Assembly (NCBI GenBank): GCA_021740995.1
Contig: JAIOYR010000005.1
Coordinates: forward strand, 1-64,000
DNA from: Taibaiella sp.
GTDB lineage: Bacteria > Bacteroidota > Bacteroidia > Chitinophagales > Chitinophagaceae
DNA: 64,000 bases
Reading direction: 5' to 3'
A program made the position numbers and the translations under genes. Position 1 is the stretch's first letter. Every line of letters begins with the position of its first letter. Shown here piece after piece: positions 1 to 7,562 of this stretch. Under the pieces are notes generated by a model that made no database searches, was not told where the DNA came from, and saw only the letters and a program-made list of their open reading frames with translations.

Positions 1-76
1 GCTGAAAAAGCTTGGCAATAATGAGCATCTTGATTAATAGTTGTCCTTTTTACTGATAAGGTCTTATGATATCAAT

Positions 77-106
77 AAAAAAACCCCGGAATTCCGGGGT
101 TTTTTT
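77..106. terminator. Bidirectional intrinsic terminator
   Basis: A perfect palindrome with a CCCCGGAATTCCGGGG core is flanked by seven A on the left and seven T on the right, so it has a U-tract in both directions. It lies just past the stop of the minus-strand ArsR-type gene and probably ends that transcript as well as one entering from the left. Confidence 0.9.
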
Positions 107-128
107 ATGAGGATTTACTCTTAGTAGA

Positions 129-488
129 TTAGTTACCTGTTTCTTCTGAATTCACCAACTCATTTACAAACTTAGCTACTGCTGCAATACGTGCATGGTT
201 CAGTGCATAGTGAATAAATTTACCATCACGCTCAGTAATAACGATGTTAGCACGACGAAGGATAGCAAGGTGTTGTGAAGCTACTGATTGTTCCAGGCGC
301 AGTTTCACATAAATGTCAGTAACATTCATGCGTTTGTTCTCTTCCAGCAATTTTACGATCTGCTGACGCAGTTTGTGATTTATTGCCCTCAATGTCATAG
401 CCGCATTTTTAACTGCTACGTAATCCAATTTGATTTGTTCATTCGAACCTTTGATAACCAGAGTGTTTGCTGATACCGTCGTTTCCAT
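129..488 (-). CDS. ArsR-family winged-helix transcriptional regulator
   Basis: This 119-residue protein has a winged helix-turn-helix of the ArsR/SmtB type. The segment LRLEQSVASQHLAILRRANI (about residues 63-82) matches the recognition helix, followed by the wing (ITERDGKFIHYAL). The N-terminal 35 residues are less conserved. No CxC or other cysteine-based metal site is present, since the protein has no cysteine, so a metal sensor of the ELCVCDL type is unlikely and the signal it senses is unknown. The gene stands alone, with a strong terminator directly downstream and a 193-bp gap upstream. Family assignment is firm; the role is not. Confidence 0.85.
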   Translation of the reverse strand: METTVSANTLVIKGSNEQIKLDYVAVKNAAMTLRAINHKLRQQIVKLLEENKRMNVTDIYVKLRLEQSVASQHLAILRRANIVITERDGKFIHYALNHARIAAVAKFVNELVNSEETGN

Positions 489-681
489 TAATTTAAATTT
501 ACGATGTTAATTGATTAAAAAATAATTTTTATATACCCAAATGATATTGACACTGTGAATACTTTGCAAACATACGTATTTAAAGCGATATGAAGTGCAT
601 ATTATTTAATAAAAAAGTTAACATTGAGTTAAAGTGCTGGCTGATAAGACATAATTAGGTTCTTAAGTAAATGATAATCAG

Positions 682-1350
682 TTACTTATGCGTATAAACT
701 TGTTTCAAATAGAGTGGTACAGCGGTTGAAATATTAGCAAACTCTTTGCGTTCGTATTGCTCAAAACTCAACTCTGACCATGTGTGATAGTCAATTTTAA
801 TGTTTTCATTATTAGTCGAAAAATTAACTTTTAGTTTATAAAATTTTTCGTTTGACACGTCTGATACAATATGTAAATTTTCTTTTCCGCATAAAACATC
901 TACCATTTCATTTTCTAATACGTGTGTAGGTGTCAATATGCAGTTATTGTTTTCGTATATACATATAAAGTATTCAGTCTCTCTGGCAGTAATAATTACT
1001 GCGAGATTTTGAATAGGTTTCGGGTTATTTATTTTTATCGTACTTCTTGCCAGCAGTGTCAGCTTATCGTTTAGAATTAATGGAATGTCTAAAGCATAAC
1101 ATATACCTTTTGCAGTTGCCATTGCTATTCTTAATCCGGTATAAGACCCGGGTCCTGAACATACTGCAATTGCACTCAATTGTTTAATTGTAATGTTTGC
1201 TTTACTCAGGGTTTGAGCTATCATATCATTAATTGCTACGGCATGGTTGCGCATTTCCACGCTTTCTGTTACCGTCAGCAGTTCTCCATTGCGGCTGATG
1301 GCAGTGCTGCAGAGGTCTGTGGAGGCGTCGATATATAATGTGTAGTTCAT
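682..1350 (-). CDS. tsaB: tRNA N6-threonylcarbamoyladenosine biosynthesis protein TsaB
   Basis: This 222-residue ASKHA-fold protein is a non-catalytic partner of TsaD and TsaE in making t6A37 on ANN-decoding tRNAs in the cytoplasm. The N-terminus (MNYTLYIDASTDLCSTAI) is the typical TsaB opening, and the family signature SAIAVCSGPGSYTGLRIAMA lies near residues 58-77. The longer frame extending to 1416 was rejected because homologues begin at the 'YID' strand and a promoter-like TACATTTG box lies on the minus strand 9 nt upstream of the chosen ATG. It is divergent from ridA with only 40 bp between the two starts. The C-terminal half is less conserved, as usual for TsaB. Confidence 0.93.
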   Translation of the reverse strand: MNYTLYIDASTDLCSTAISRNGELLTVTESVEMRNHAVAINDMIAQTLSKANITIKQLSAIAVCSGPGSYTGLRIAMATAKGICYALDIPLILNDKLTLLARSTIKINNPKPIQNLAVIITARETEYFICIYENNNCILTPTHVLENEMVDVLCGKENLHIVSDVSNEKFYKLKVNFSTNNENIKIDYHTWSELSFEQYERKEFANISTAVPLYLKQVYTHK

Positions 1351-1352
1351 AA

Positions 1353-1385
1353 TTGCCTGCAAATGTACATTGAGTATTACATTTG
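1353..1385 (+). promoter_or_regulatory. Promoter of ridA (TTG-N22-TACATTTG)
   Basis: TTG at 1353 and TACATTTG at 1378-1385 are separated by 22 nt, the layout of Bacteroidota primary-sigma promoters. The -7 box ends only 5 nt before the ridA ATG, implying a leaderless or nearly leaderless mRNA. Together with the minus-strand box at 1360-1367 it forms a perfect 10-bp inverted repeat (TGCAAATGTA / TACATTTGCA) with a 10-nt spacer. Confidence 0.6.
1360..1367 (-). promoter_or_regulatory. Bacteroidota -7 element for tsaB
   Basis: The minus strand reads TACATTTG, matching the Bacteroidota TAnnTTTG box, 9 nt before the tsaB ATG. No clear TTTG -33 element is seen at the right distance, so this is a partial promoter match. 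Confidence 0.5.
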
Positions 1386-1390
1386 CAGTT

Positions 1391-1771
1391 ATGGAAAAGA
1401 AAATCATTAATACCAAAAATGCTCCTGCACCAATAGGGCCCTACAATCAGGCTGTGCAGTACGGAGATCTACTCTATGTTTCCGGTCAAATAGCGTTAAG
1501 CCCAGAGACGGGTGATCTTGTGCAGGGGGACATACAGGCCGAGACGCGCCGGGTTATGGAAAATTTGTCTGCTATATTGCAGGCTGCGGGTATGGACTTC
1601 TCAAACGTGCTCAAATCATCTATATTTTTGATGAATATGGGGCAGTTTGCACTGGTTAATGAGGTGTATGGTGGCTATTTCAAGACAGATGCTCCGGCAA
1701 GGGAAACAATTCAGGTTGCTGGTCTTCCAAAAGGTGTAAATGTTGAAATAAGTGTGGTGGCTGGTAAATAA
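1391..1771 (+). CDS. ridA: RidA family reactive enamine/imine deaminase
   Basis: This 126-residue YjgF/YER057c/UK114-family protein hydrolyses reactive enamine and imine intermediates, such as 2-aminoacrylate made by PLP enzymes, and protects those enzymes in the cytosol. The sequence shows NAPAPIGPYNQAV near the N-terminus and a C-terminal ARETIQVAGLPKGVNVEIS block, in which the arginine is the substrate-carboxylate ligand in RidA. Length is typical. The ATG at 1391 was chosen over the frame opening at 1370 because homologues start at this point and a promoter box lies immediately upstream. It is a monocistronic-looking gene followed by the toxin-antitoxin module. Confidence 0.95.
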   Translation: MEKKIINTKNAPAPIGPYNQAVQYGDLLYVSGQIALSPETGDLVQGDIQAETRRVMENLSAILQAAGMDFSNVLKSSIFLMNMGQFALVNEVYGGYFKTDAPARETIQVAGLPKGVNVEISVVAGK

Positions 1772-1822
1772 AAATTTGCTAATTATGACAAATGTCTTTA
1801 ATTTTGTGTCAAATGTCATTCT

Positions 1823-2371
1823 ATGAAAAGCGAAAAGAAAAAAAAGTCTTCTGGGGGTTCTGTCAGCTATGATAATCAAACATCAGTAGTTGATGCAGTT
1901 TCAGAGCCTTTAATTCCATACGAAAGCAATTATTCAGGGGCTGCAATGCGCACTATCGGCATTATGGGGATGAATGGGAAAAAAGACTTTGCTTCCATAA
2001 GAAACGAAAATGATTTCATTGATATCATTCGCTCGGGCATACCCCGTCAGGTTATGGATCACCTGATGCTTGTTGCTGATATTTCACTTTCAGAAATGGC
2101 TGCTATAACGCATACCTCTGATCGCACGTTGCGCAGATACACCCCAAACCAAAAACTATCTCAGGAGCAGTCTGAAAGAATGATAGAGTTGGCAAGGCTA
2201 TACACCCGGGGAGAAGAAGTTTTCGGGACGCTGGCTGATTTCAGACAATGGATGGACACTAAATTAATCCCATTTGGCGATAAGAAGCCAAAAGAGTATT
2301 TGGATACGTCTTTGGGTATTGGTATAATAATGGAAGAATTGGGAAGAATTCAATACGGAATATTTGCCTGA
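1823..2371 (+). CDS. Xre/MbcA/ParS-family antitoxin of a RES-Xre module
   Basis: This 182-residue protein is the predicted antitoxin. It has a lysine-rich, low-complexity N-terminus (MKSEKKKKSSGG), a central helix-turn-helix-like segment (LSEMAAITHTSDRTLRRYTP, about residues 90-109), and a C-terminal MbcA/ParS/Xre toxin-binding domain (GEEVFGTLADFRQWMDTKLI followed by PKEYLDTSLGIGIIMEELGRIQYGIFA). In this family the C-terminal domain plugs the toxin active site and the HTH autoregulates the operon. Its stop codon overlaps the toxin start (TGATG at 2369-2373), indicating translational coupling. The assignment rests on domain pattern plus the adjacent RES gene. Confidence 0.9.
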   Translation: MKSEKKKKSSGGSVSYDNQTSVVDAVSEPLIPYESNYSGAAMRTIGIMGMNGKKDFASIRNENDFIDIIRSGIPRQVMDHLMLVADISLSEMAAITHTSDRTLRRYTPNQKLSQEQSERMIELARLYTRGEEVFGTLADFRQWMDTKLIPFGDKKPKEYLDTSLGIGIIMEELGRIQYGIFA

Positions 2372-2835
2372 TGATTGTATACAGAATAGCAGACTGCAAA
2401 TATATAAACGACCTTTCAGGCACCGGTGCGGCGCTGTATGGAGCTCGCTGGAACAACAAGAATACTTACATGGTATATACTGCACAAAGCCCTTCGCTGG
2501 CATTGCTGGAGGCTATAGTGCATATGGGTAAGCTACCTGACAAAGGGTATTGTATGATATCAATTGAAATCCCGGATAGTATTGCACCAAAGCTATTGCA
2601 GGAAAATTTGCCTGCAAACTGGCACGCAAACCCTGCGCCGGATATCCTGAAAAGAACGGGTGACAACTTTATCAAATCAGGACGATTTCTGGCTTTGCCG
2701 GTGCCTTCTGTTATCATGTCTGATGAATGTAATTACTTGCTAAATCCGGCTCATCCGCTTTTCAGTAAGGTGAAAATTGTTGCTCAAAAGCCGGTAAGAT
2801 TAGATGGGCGGATACTGCCTCTTGCAAAAGCATAG
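2371..2835 (+). CDS. RES-domain toxin (NAD+-degrading or ADP-ribosylating)
   Basis: This 154-residue protein is a full-length RES domain. The family's eponymous residues can be placed: Arg26 in YGARWN, Glu47 in LALLEAIVH, and Ser113 in PVPSVIMSDE. The characterised relatives MbcT (NAD+ phosphorylase) and ParT (ADP-ribosyl transferase acting on Prs) show that RES toxins consume or use NAD+; which chemistry applies here cannot be told from sequence. The start overlaps the antitoxin stop by one base. A strong terminator follows the stop codon. The module is intact, with no frameshift or missing residue, and sits between ridA and glnS without mobile-element remnants. Confidence 0.92.
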   Translation: MIVYRIADCKYINDLSGTGAALYGARWNNKNTYMVYTAQSPSLALLEAIVHMGKLPDKGYCMISIEIPDSIAPKLLQENLPANWHANPAPDILKRTGDNFIKSGRFLALPVPSVIMSDECNYLLNPAHPLFSKVKIVAQKPVRLDGRILPLAKA

Positions 2836-2876
2836 GGCAGCAATAGTGTCTGCTATCGCTGCCCTATACTTTCTTT
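2832..2876. terminator. Intrinsic terminator between convergent RES toxin and glnS
   Basis: A 10-bp stem ATAGGGCAGC / GCTGCCCTAT (2832-2841 with 2858-2867) with extra pairing in its loop is followed by a T-rich run (ACTTTCTTT). It begins inside the toxin stop codon and probably serves the plus-strand operon, possibly also glnS. Confidence 0.75.
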
Positions 2877-2885
2877 ATAGTTTGT

Positions 2886-4553
2886 TTATCCTCTTCTTTG
2901 CTCTTTAGCCCATGCGTCTTTTAGTGTTACAGTGCGGTTAAAGACCAGCTTGTTGCTGGTGCTGTCTGTGTCTACACAGAAATAGCCTTTTCTCATAAAC
3001 TGTACACGGCTGCCGGGTGTTGCTTTTGCCAGTTCGGGCTCTATAAATACAGATGATAGAATCTGCTTCGAATCAGGATTTATATACTCCTTAAAATCAC
3101 CATCTTCATTCGATGGGTCTTCCACTCTGAAAAGGCGGTCATACAAGCGTACCTCGGCTGTTGCTGCATGTGCTATGCTTACCCAGTGTATGGTGCCTTT
3201 TACAGTGAGACCGCTGGTGTCGTTGCCGCTTTTGCTTTCGGGCAGGTAGGTGGCATGTACTTCCGTTATTTTTCCTGATTCATCTTTGATGCAACCGGTA
3301 CAATTAACTATGTAGGCACTTTTCAGGCGCACAGTATTACCGGGTGCCAGCCTGAAGAACTTCTTGGGGGCTTCTTCCAGAAAGTCTTCCCGCTCTATCC
3401 ATAGCTCTCTGCTGAATGGTATGGGGCGTGTGCCGCCATTAGGGTCTTCGGGGTTATTCTCTGCGTCAAATAATTCTGTTTGCCCTTCAGGGTAGTTGGT
3501 TATCACCAGCTTTACGGGGTCCAGCACTGCCATTACTCGGTTGGTAGTCTTGTTCAGATGCTCTCTCACACAAAATTCCAGCAAGCCTACGTCTACTATG
3601 TTTTCGCGCTTTGCTATGCCTATCGTGTCACAAAAGTTGCGAATAGCCTCTGCCGGGTATCCGCGCCTGCGCATGCCGCTTACTGTGGGCATACGGGGGT
3701 CGTCCCAGCCTGATACATGGTTCTCGTTTACCAGTTGCAATAGCTTTCGTTTGCTCATTACTGTATAGGTCATATTGCGGCGGGCAAATTCGTACTGGCG
3801 CGACGGGAAGATACCTAGCTGCTCTATAAACCAGTTGTATAGCGGTCTGTGGTGTATGAATTCGAGTGTGCAGATAGAGTGCGTAATTTCTTCGATACTA
3901 TCTGATTGCCCGTGTGCAAAATCATACATGGGGTAGATGCACCACTTGCCTCCTGTGCGGTGGTGATGTTCGTGTTTTATACGGTACATCAGCGGGTCGC
4001 GCAGCAGCAGGTTGGGGTGTGCCATGTCTATTTTGGCGCGCAGGGTTTTTTCTCCGTCTTTGTACTTGCCATTGCGCATTTCCTCAAAAAGCAGCAGATT
4101 TTCTTCTATACTGCGGCTCCGGTAAGGACTATTGCTGCCCGGCGCTATGGTAGACCCTTTTGTTGCGGCTATTTCTTCCGCGGTGCTGTCGTCTACATAG
4201 GCGAGCCCTTTCTGTATAAGGGCTACTGCAAAATCATATAGTTTGTCGAAATAATCTGATGCGTACAGTTCATTATCCCACTCAAAGCCCAGCCACCTTA
4301 TGTCGTTCTTTATACTCTCTACATATTCGGTTTCTTCTGTAGTAGGGTTAGTGTCATCAAATCTCAGGTTGCACTTGCCGTTATATTTTTTTGCCAGCCC
4401 AAAGTTGAGACAAATGGAGGTGGCATGACCTATATGCAAATAGCCATTTGGCTCCGGCGGGAAGCGGGTGTGTACTCTTCCGCCATGGGTGCCTGCGGCT
4501 ATGTCGTTTTCTATAATTTCTTCAAGAAAATTAAGTGATTTTTCTTCGCTCAT
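2886..4553 (-). CDS. glnS: Glutaminyl-tRNA synthetase
   Basis: This 555-residue class I aminoacyl-tRNA synthetase charges tRNA-Gln directly. The HIGH motif is in [15 protein letters not shown] (about residues 34-48) and the KMSKS equivalent is VMSKRKL. The Rossmann catalytic core is followed by the C-terminal anticodon-binding beta-barrels, and length matches E. coli GlnRS (554). I chose the ATG at 4553 ([12 protein letters not shown]); the frame stays open to 4643, but the upstream 30 residues are not family-like and a TACATTTG -7 box lies on the minus strand at 4573-4580. Downstream it faces the RES module. Confidence 0.97.
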   Translation of the reverse strand: MSEEKSLNFLEEIIENDIAAGTHGGRVHTRFPPEPNGYLHIGHATSICLNFGLAKKYNGKCNLRFDDTNPTTEETEYVESIKNDIRWLGFEWDNELYASDYFDKLYDFAVALIQKGLAYVDDSTAEEIAATKGSTIAPGSNSPYRSRSIEENLLLFEEMRNGKYKDGEKTLRAKIDMAHPNLLLRDPLMYRIKHEHHHRTGGKWCIYPMYDFAHGQSDSIEEITHSICTLEFIHHRPLYNWFIEQLGIFPSRQYEFARRNMTYTVMSKRKLLQLVNENHVSGWDDPRMPTVSGMRRRGYPAEAIRNFCDTIGIAKRENIVDVGLLEFCVREHLNKTTNRVMAVLDPVKLVITNYPEGQTELFDAENNPEDPNGGTRPIPFSRELWIEREDFLEEAPKKFFRLAPGNTVRLKSAYIVNCTGCIKDESGKITEVHATYLPESKSGNDTSGLTVKGTIHWVSIAHAATAEVRLYDRLFRVEDPSNEDGDFKEYINPDSKQILSSVFIEPELAKATPGSRVQFMRKGYFCVDTDSTSNKLVFNRTVTLKDAWAKEQRRG

Positions 4554-4572
4554 CGTATTGTGTATCTTGCTG

Positions 4573-4580
4573 CAAATGTA
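4573..4580 (-). promoter_or_regulatory. -7 box upstream of glnS
   Basis: The minus strand reads TACATTTG 19 nt before the chosen glnS ATG, matching TAnnTTTG. I see no convincing -33 TTTG element. Confidence 0.4.
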
Positions 4581-4679
4581 CGCAGGATGTGCTCTTTTTT
4601 CAGGATGAATTAATTTGAATAGGTTGAAATTCTGCAAAATCACTAATTTGCCCGTTGGTGTTTGCTTTTATTGCTATCC

Positions 4680-5909
4680 ATGACTGAAAAAAAACGCATT
4701 GCTTTTCTGTGTCATCCCTATCATAGGGGCGGTGTTACCCGGTGGATGGCTGATGCTGCTATTACGGCTGCGGCTACCGGATACAAAGTGTACTTTGTTA
4801 CCGTAAATCCGCTAAAGGAATTCCTATCGGCAGGGGGAAGAGCAACAATGCTGAGTTTGTTAAGCTCGTACGGTGAAACTATTAGCATTATCAAAGCAGA
4901 TGTTGATTATAGTTTCGAGTTTGGCTCAGAAGCATACAGAGCTAATATTTATAGAGGTCTTATTTTGCGAGATGTGCTTCTGGGTACACCTATTATTGCA
5001 TCTGATGATATGGCTGCATGGCGTGCTGCTGCTGCAGTTGCAGATAAGTACCCTATGATAGGGGTGTTGCATGGCGACCAGGATTATTACTACTCACGGG
5101 CTATTGTTTTTCACCGGCAACTCTCGTGGTGTGTGTGTGTGTCTGGTAGAGTAAAGAAGAATCTGCTGGAAAAGTGTAAAGAGATTGATAATGAAAAAGT
5201 ACATATCATACCCTGCGGAATAATACTGCCGGAGTTTGTACCAGAGACTAAGCCAAATGAGCTTACCCGATTGGTATTTGTAGGCAGGCTTACCGACTAT
5301 GAAAAGCGGGCTTACGACCTGGTAAGCATTTGTGAGCAACTGCACTTGCAAGGGTTTCCGTTTCAGCTTCATATAGCCGGAAACGACGAAAGCTCTAAAG
5401 TGGAATTTACAGAAAAACTAAAGGAATGTGGTGCCGACAAACAGGTCATTTTTCACGGCTGGCTGTCTGGCGCGGAGGTGCAGCACCTGCTGAGCAGCTC
5501 AGACATTCTGTTGCTCACCTCCAACTCTGAAGGGATGCCACTGGTGATGATGGAGGCACTGGCTGCCGGTTGTGGCTTTGTAGGTACTCGTGTGAGTGGG
5601 GTAGAGGATTTTGAGAACCATACCCTGGCGGAGGATTGTGTGCGGGTGTACAGTATAGGCGATATGCAGGCTGCTATTGCAGGTATTAGGGCCATTGCCG
5701 CAATACCGGAAACAACAAGGCGCGTAGCAGCCCGCAAGCTGGCCGAATCTGAGTTCAGAATGGAGGTATGCCTGAACAAGTATGCTGCAGCAATTGGTGC
5801 TTCTGCGGGAAAAAAGGTAGAACCGAAATCATTTAAACTTTCCTTTTTCAGCAAGCTACAATCCAGGTTGATAGCTACTGCCAGATACCTGAAGGTGAGG
5901 GGTAAATGA
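4680..5909 (+). CDS. Glycosyltransferase, GT4-like (GT-B fold)
   Basis: This 409-residue retaining GT-B glycosyltransferase has an N-terminal acceptor half beginning KRIAFLCHPYHRGGVTRWMAD and a C-terminal glycosyl transferase group 1 half from about residue 195 (RLVFVGRLTDYEKRAYDLV). The donor-site E-x7-E motif is present in SEGMPLVMMEALAAG. The RGGV loop near the N-terminus is the usual glycine-rich acceptor-side turn. The ATG at 4680 was preferred to a frame opening at 4662. Donor and acceptor are unknown; its position 2 kb from a CDP-deoxysugar operon suggests surface polysaccharide or glycoprotein glycan synthesis, but the two are separated by an opposing gene, so that link is inference. 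Confidence 0.88.
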   Translation: MTEKKRIAFLCHPYHRGGVTRWMADAAITAAATGYKVYFVTVNPLKEFLSAGGRATMLSLLSSYGETISIIKADVDYSFEFGSEAYRANIYRGLILRDVLLGTPIIASDDMAAWRAAAAVADKYPMIGVLHGDQDYYYSRAIVFHRQLSWCVCVSGRVKKNLLEKCKEIDNEKVHIIPCGIILPEFVPETKPNELTRLVFVGRLTDYEKRAYDLVSICEQLHLQGFPFQLHIAGNDESSKVEFTEKLKECGADKQVIFHGWLSGAEVQHLLSSSDILLLTSNSEGMPLVMMEALAAGCGFVGTRVSGVEDFENHTLAEDCVRVYSIGDMQAAIAGIRAIAAIPETTRRVAARKLAESEFRMEVCLNKYAAAIGASAGKKVEPKSFKLSFFSKLQSRLIATARYLKVRGK

Positions 5910-5954
5910 GCGGTTTAGTATGGTATTGATTGGTTGATGGAAAAGCTGTGTCCA

Positions 5955-5987
5955 CAAAAAAAGCCCTTGCAATGCAAAGGCTTTTTG
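5955..5987. terminator. Intrinsic terminator between convergent genes
   Basis: A stem built from AAAAGCCCTTGC and GCAAAGGCTTTTT with a short AAT loop has A- and T-tracts on its two sides. It lies between the glycosyltransferase and the convergent DUF3276 gene and can serve both. Confidence 0.85.
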
Positions 5988-6010
5988 TTGAAGTATTATT
6001 CGAAAATTAT

Positions 6011-6478
6011 TTACATTTTCCATTCTTCTACACCACTGCTATCATCGGCTGCCGCGGCAATCACTGATGGCATTTCTGCTACCACCTCAGTCCTGATTTC
6101 TGAAGTACCTACACCTACTGCTCCCTCTTCATTTTCCTGATCGTGGTTGAATGCGTCGAAGTCGAAATCGGGCATAAGGTCGGTTTTTACATAGTTGATT
6201 GTATCTACCAGCCCGGCAAGAAACTTGTTGAAATCTTCCTTGTAAAGAAACATTTTATGGCGGTCGTAGCCGTTATCGTCAAAACGCTTTTTGCTTTCAG
6301 TAATGGTAATGAAGTAATCGCTGCCTCTGGTAGCGCGTACATCAAAAAAATAGGTTCTTCTTTTTCCTGCTTTAATACGTTTACTGTACAAACTTTCGTT
6401 TCGGCTTTCGCCTTTGTTATCTTCAAAGTTTTTATTTTCGTACGCCACAATTCTTATTTTAAGTGATGAATGGAACAC
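6011..6478 (-). CDS. DUF3276 / PUR-alpha-like nucleic-acid-binding protein
   Basis: This protein of up to 155 residues belongs to the Bacteroidota PUR-domain family (DUF3276), related to eukaryotic Pur-alpha, which binds single-stranded DNA or RNA. The conserved block SLYSKRIKAGKRRTYFFDVR followed by GSDYFITITESKK and HKMFLYKEDFNKF fills residues 28-95; the C-terminal 50 residues are acidic and low-complexity. The first ATG is at 6478, but homologues usually begin about 'xAYENKNFED', which here corresponds to a GTG codon at 6448 (145 residues); either start is possible. Found singly across the phylum; its target is not known. Confidence 0.85.
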   Translation of the reverse strand: MFHSSLKIRIVAYENKNFEDNKGESRNESLYSKRIKAGKRRTYFFDVRATRGSDYFITITESKKRFDDNGYDRHKMFLYKEDFNKFLAGLVDTINYVKTDLMPDFDFDAFNHDQENEEGAVGVGTSEIRTEVVAEMPSVIAAAADDSSGVEEWKM

Positions 6479-6788
6479 AAATTTAATTAAACAGATGAAG
6501 TATCCAAATTATTTTCAATCCTGATAAATACCCTAAAACCACATCTTTCCGGTTGTTGTATCACACCGGCCTGTTTTCTCTCATTCCTTTGCTTAGGGAC
6601 GATGACAAAATAAGTGCTGCAATATGGCGAAATTGTTTTTCTTTTTTTCAAGGCGGATCCCGATAGCCATCGGGAGAGAATAGTGTACTACTTGAAGCTT
6701 TTTTCAACGCAGAAAAAATGGAAAAGAATAAGCCAGAATGTGGAAGTTATTTTGTCATCGTCCCTTAATATCTGTTATATTTGTTGCC
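6479..6788. other. Intergenic region upstream of rfbF, with a small palindrome
   Basis: This 310-bp gap between divergent genes holds the rfbF promoter (6751-6783) and a hairpin CCCGAT-AGCC-ATCGGG at 6659-6674. A related but imperfect sequence (CTGATAGCTATCGG) occurs near 26855. I see no gene in it. Confidence 0.6.
6751..6783 (+). promoter_or_regulatory. Promoter of the rfbFG operon (TTTG-N21-TATATTTG)
   Basis: TTTG at 6751-6754 and TATATTTG at 6776-6783 with a 21-nt spacer are a full match to the Bacteroidota promoter consensus. The -7 box ends 5 nt before the rfbF ATG, so the transcript is predicted to be leaderless or nearly so. Confidence 0.7.
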
Positions 6789-7562
6789 ATGAAAGTAGTC
6801 ATATTTGCGGGTGGCAGGGGAACCCGTATTTCTGAGGAGTCCACACTGCGGCCAAAACCTATGATAGAAATAGGTGGCAGGCCCATACTATGGCATATTA
6901 TGAAAATATATGCCGCTTATGGTCATACAGAGTTTATCATTTGTCTGGGGTACAAGGCACATATCATCAAAGAGTATTTTGCCAATTACTTCCTGCACAA
7001 TGCAGATATTACCGTAGACCTGTCTAATAACTCGCTGGAGGTGCACAGAAACTCTTCTGAGCCATTCAAAATATCGCTCATAGATACCGGGCTCGACACC
7101 ATGACTGCCGGCAGGCTAAAGCGGGTATTGCCCTATGTGGGCAATGAGACCTTTATGCTTACCTATGGCGATGGTGTGTGCGATGTAGACCTCAATGAGG
7201 TGCTCAAATTTCATAAGAGTACGGGCAAGATATGCACTATGACCGCCATACAGGCTACCAGCCGTTTTGGTGTTATAAAGATGGAGGAAAACGGCACTAT
7301 CGATAGTTTTGAAGAAAAGCCGGAAGACTCAGGCACCTGGATAAATGGTGGCTTCTTTGTGATAGAGCCCGGTATTGCCGACTATCTGCACAGCGATGCC
7401 GATGATATAATGTGGGAACGCCAGCCTATGAACGATCTGGCTCAGGACAAAGAAATAGCTGCTTACAAACATCATGGGTTCTGGAAGTGCATGGATACCC
7501 TGCGTGACAAGGAAGAACTGGAACAAATGTGGCAAACTGATCCTCTATGGAAAAAGTGGTAA
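6789..7562 (+). CDS. rfbF: Glucose-1-phosphate cytidylyltransferase
   Basis: This 257-residue nucleotidyltransferase makes CDP-D-glucose from CTP and glucose-1-phosphate, the first step of CDP-linked deoxysugar synthesis. It shows the N-terminal signature MKVVIFAGGRGTRISEES followed by the RPKPMIEIGGRPILWHIM uridylyl/cytidylyl-transferase block, and the length equals that of Salmonella RfbF (257). The ATG at 6789 was chosen over upstream in-frame codons because MKVVIFAGG is the conserved start and a promoter box lies immediately before it. It overlaps rfbG by 16 bp, indicating translational coupling. Confidence 0.96.
   Translation: MKVVIFAGGRGTRISEESTLRPKPMIEIGGRPILWHIMKIYAAYGHTEFIICLGYKAHIIKEYFANYFLHNADITVDLSNNSLEVHRNSSEPFKISLIDTGLDTMTAGRLKRVLPYVGNETFMLTYGDGVCDVDLNEVLKFHKSTGKICTMTAIQATSRFGVIKMEENGTIDSFEEKPEDSGTWINGGFFVIEPGIADYLHSDADDIMWERQPMNDLAQDKEIAAYKHHGFWKCMDTLRDKEELEQMWQTDPLWKKW

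Noticed and set aside
6659-6674. CCCGAT-AGCC-ATCGGG hairpin as a terminator
   Set aside because: No U-tract follows and no gene ends nearby on either strand; kept only as a note on the intergenic region.
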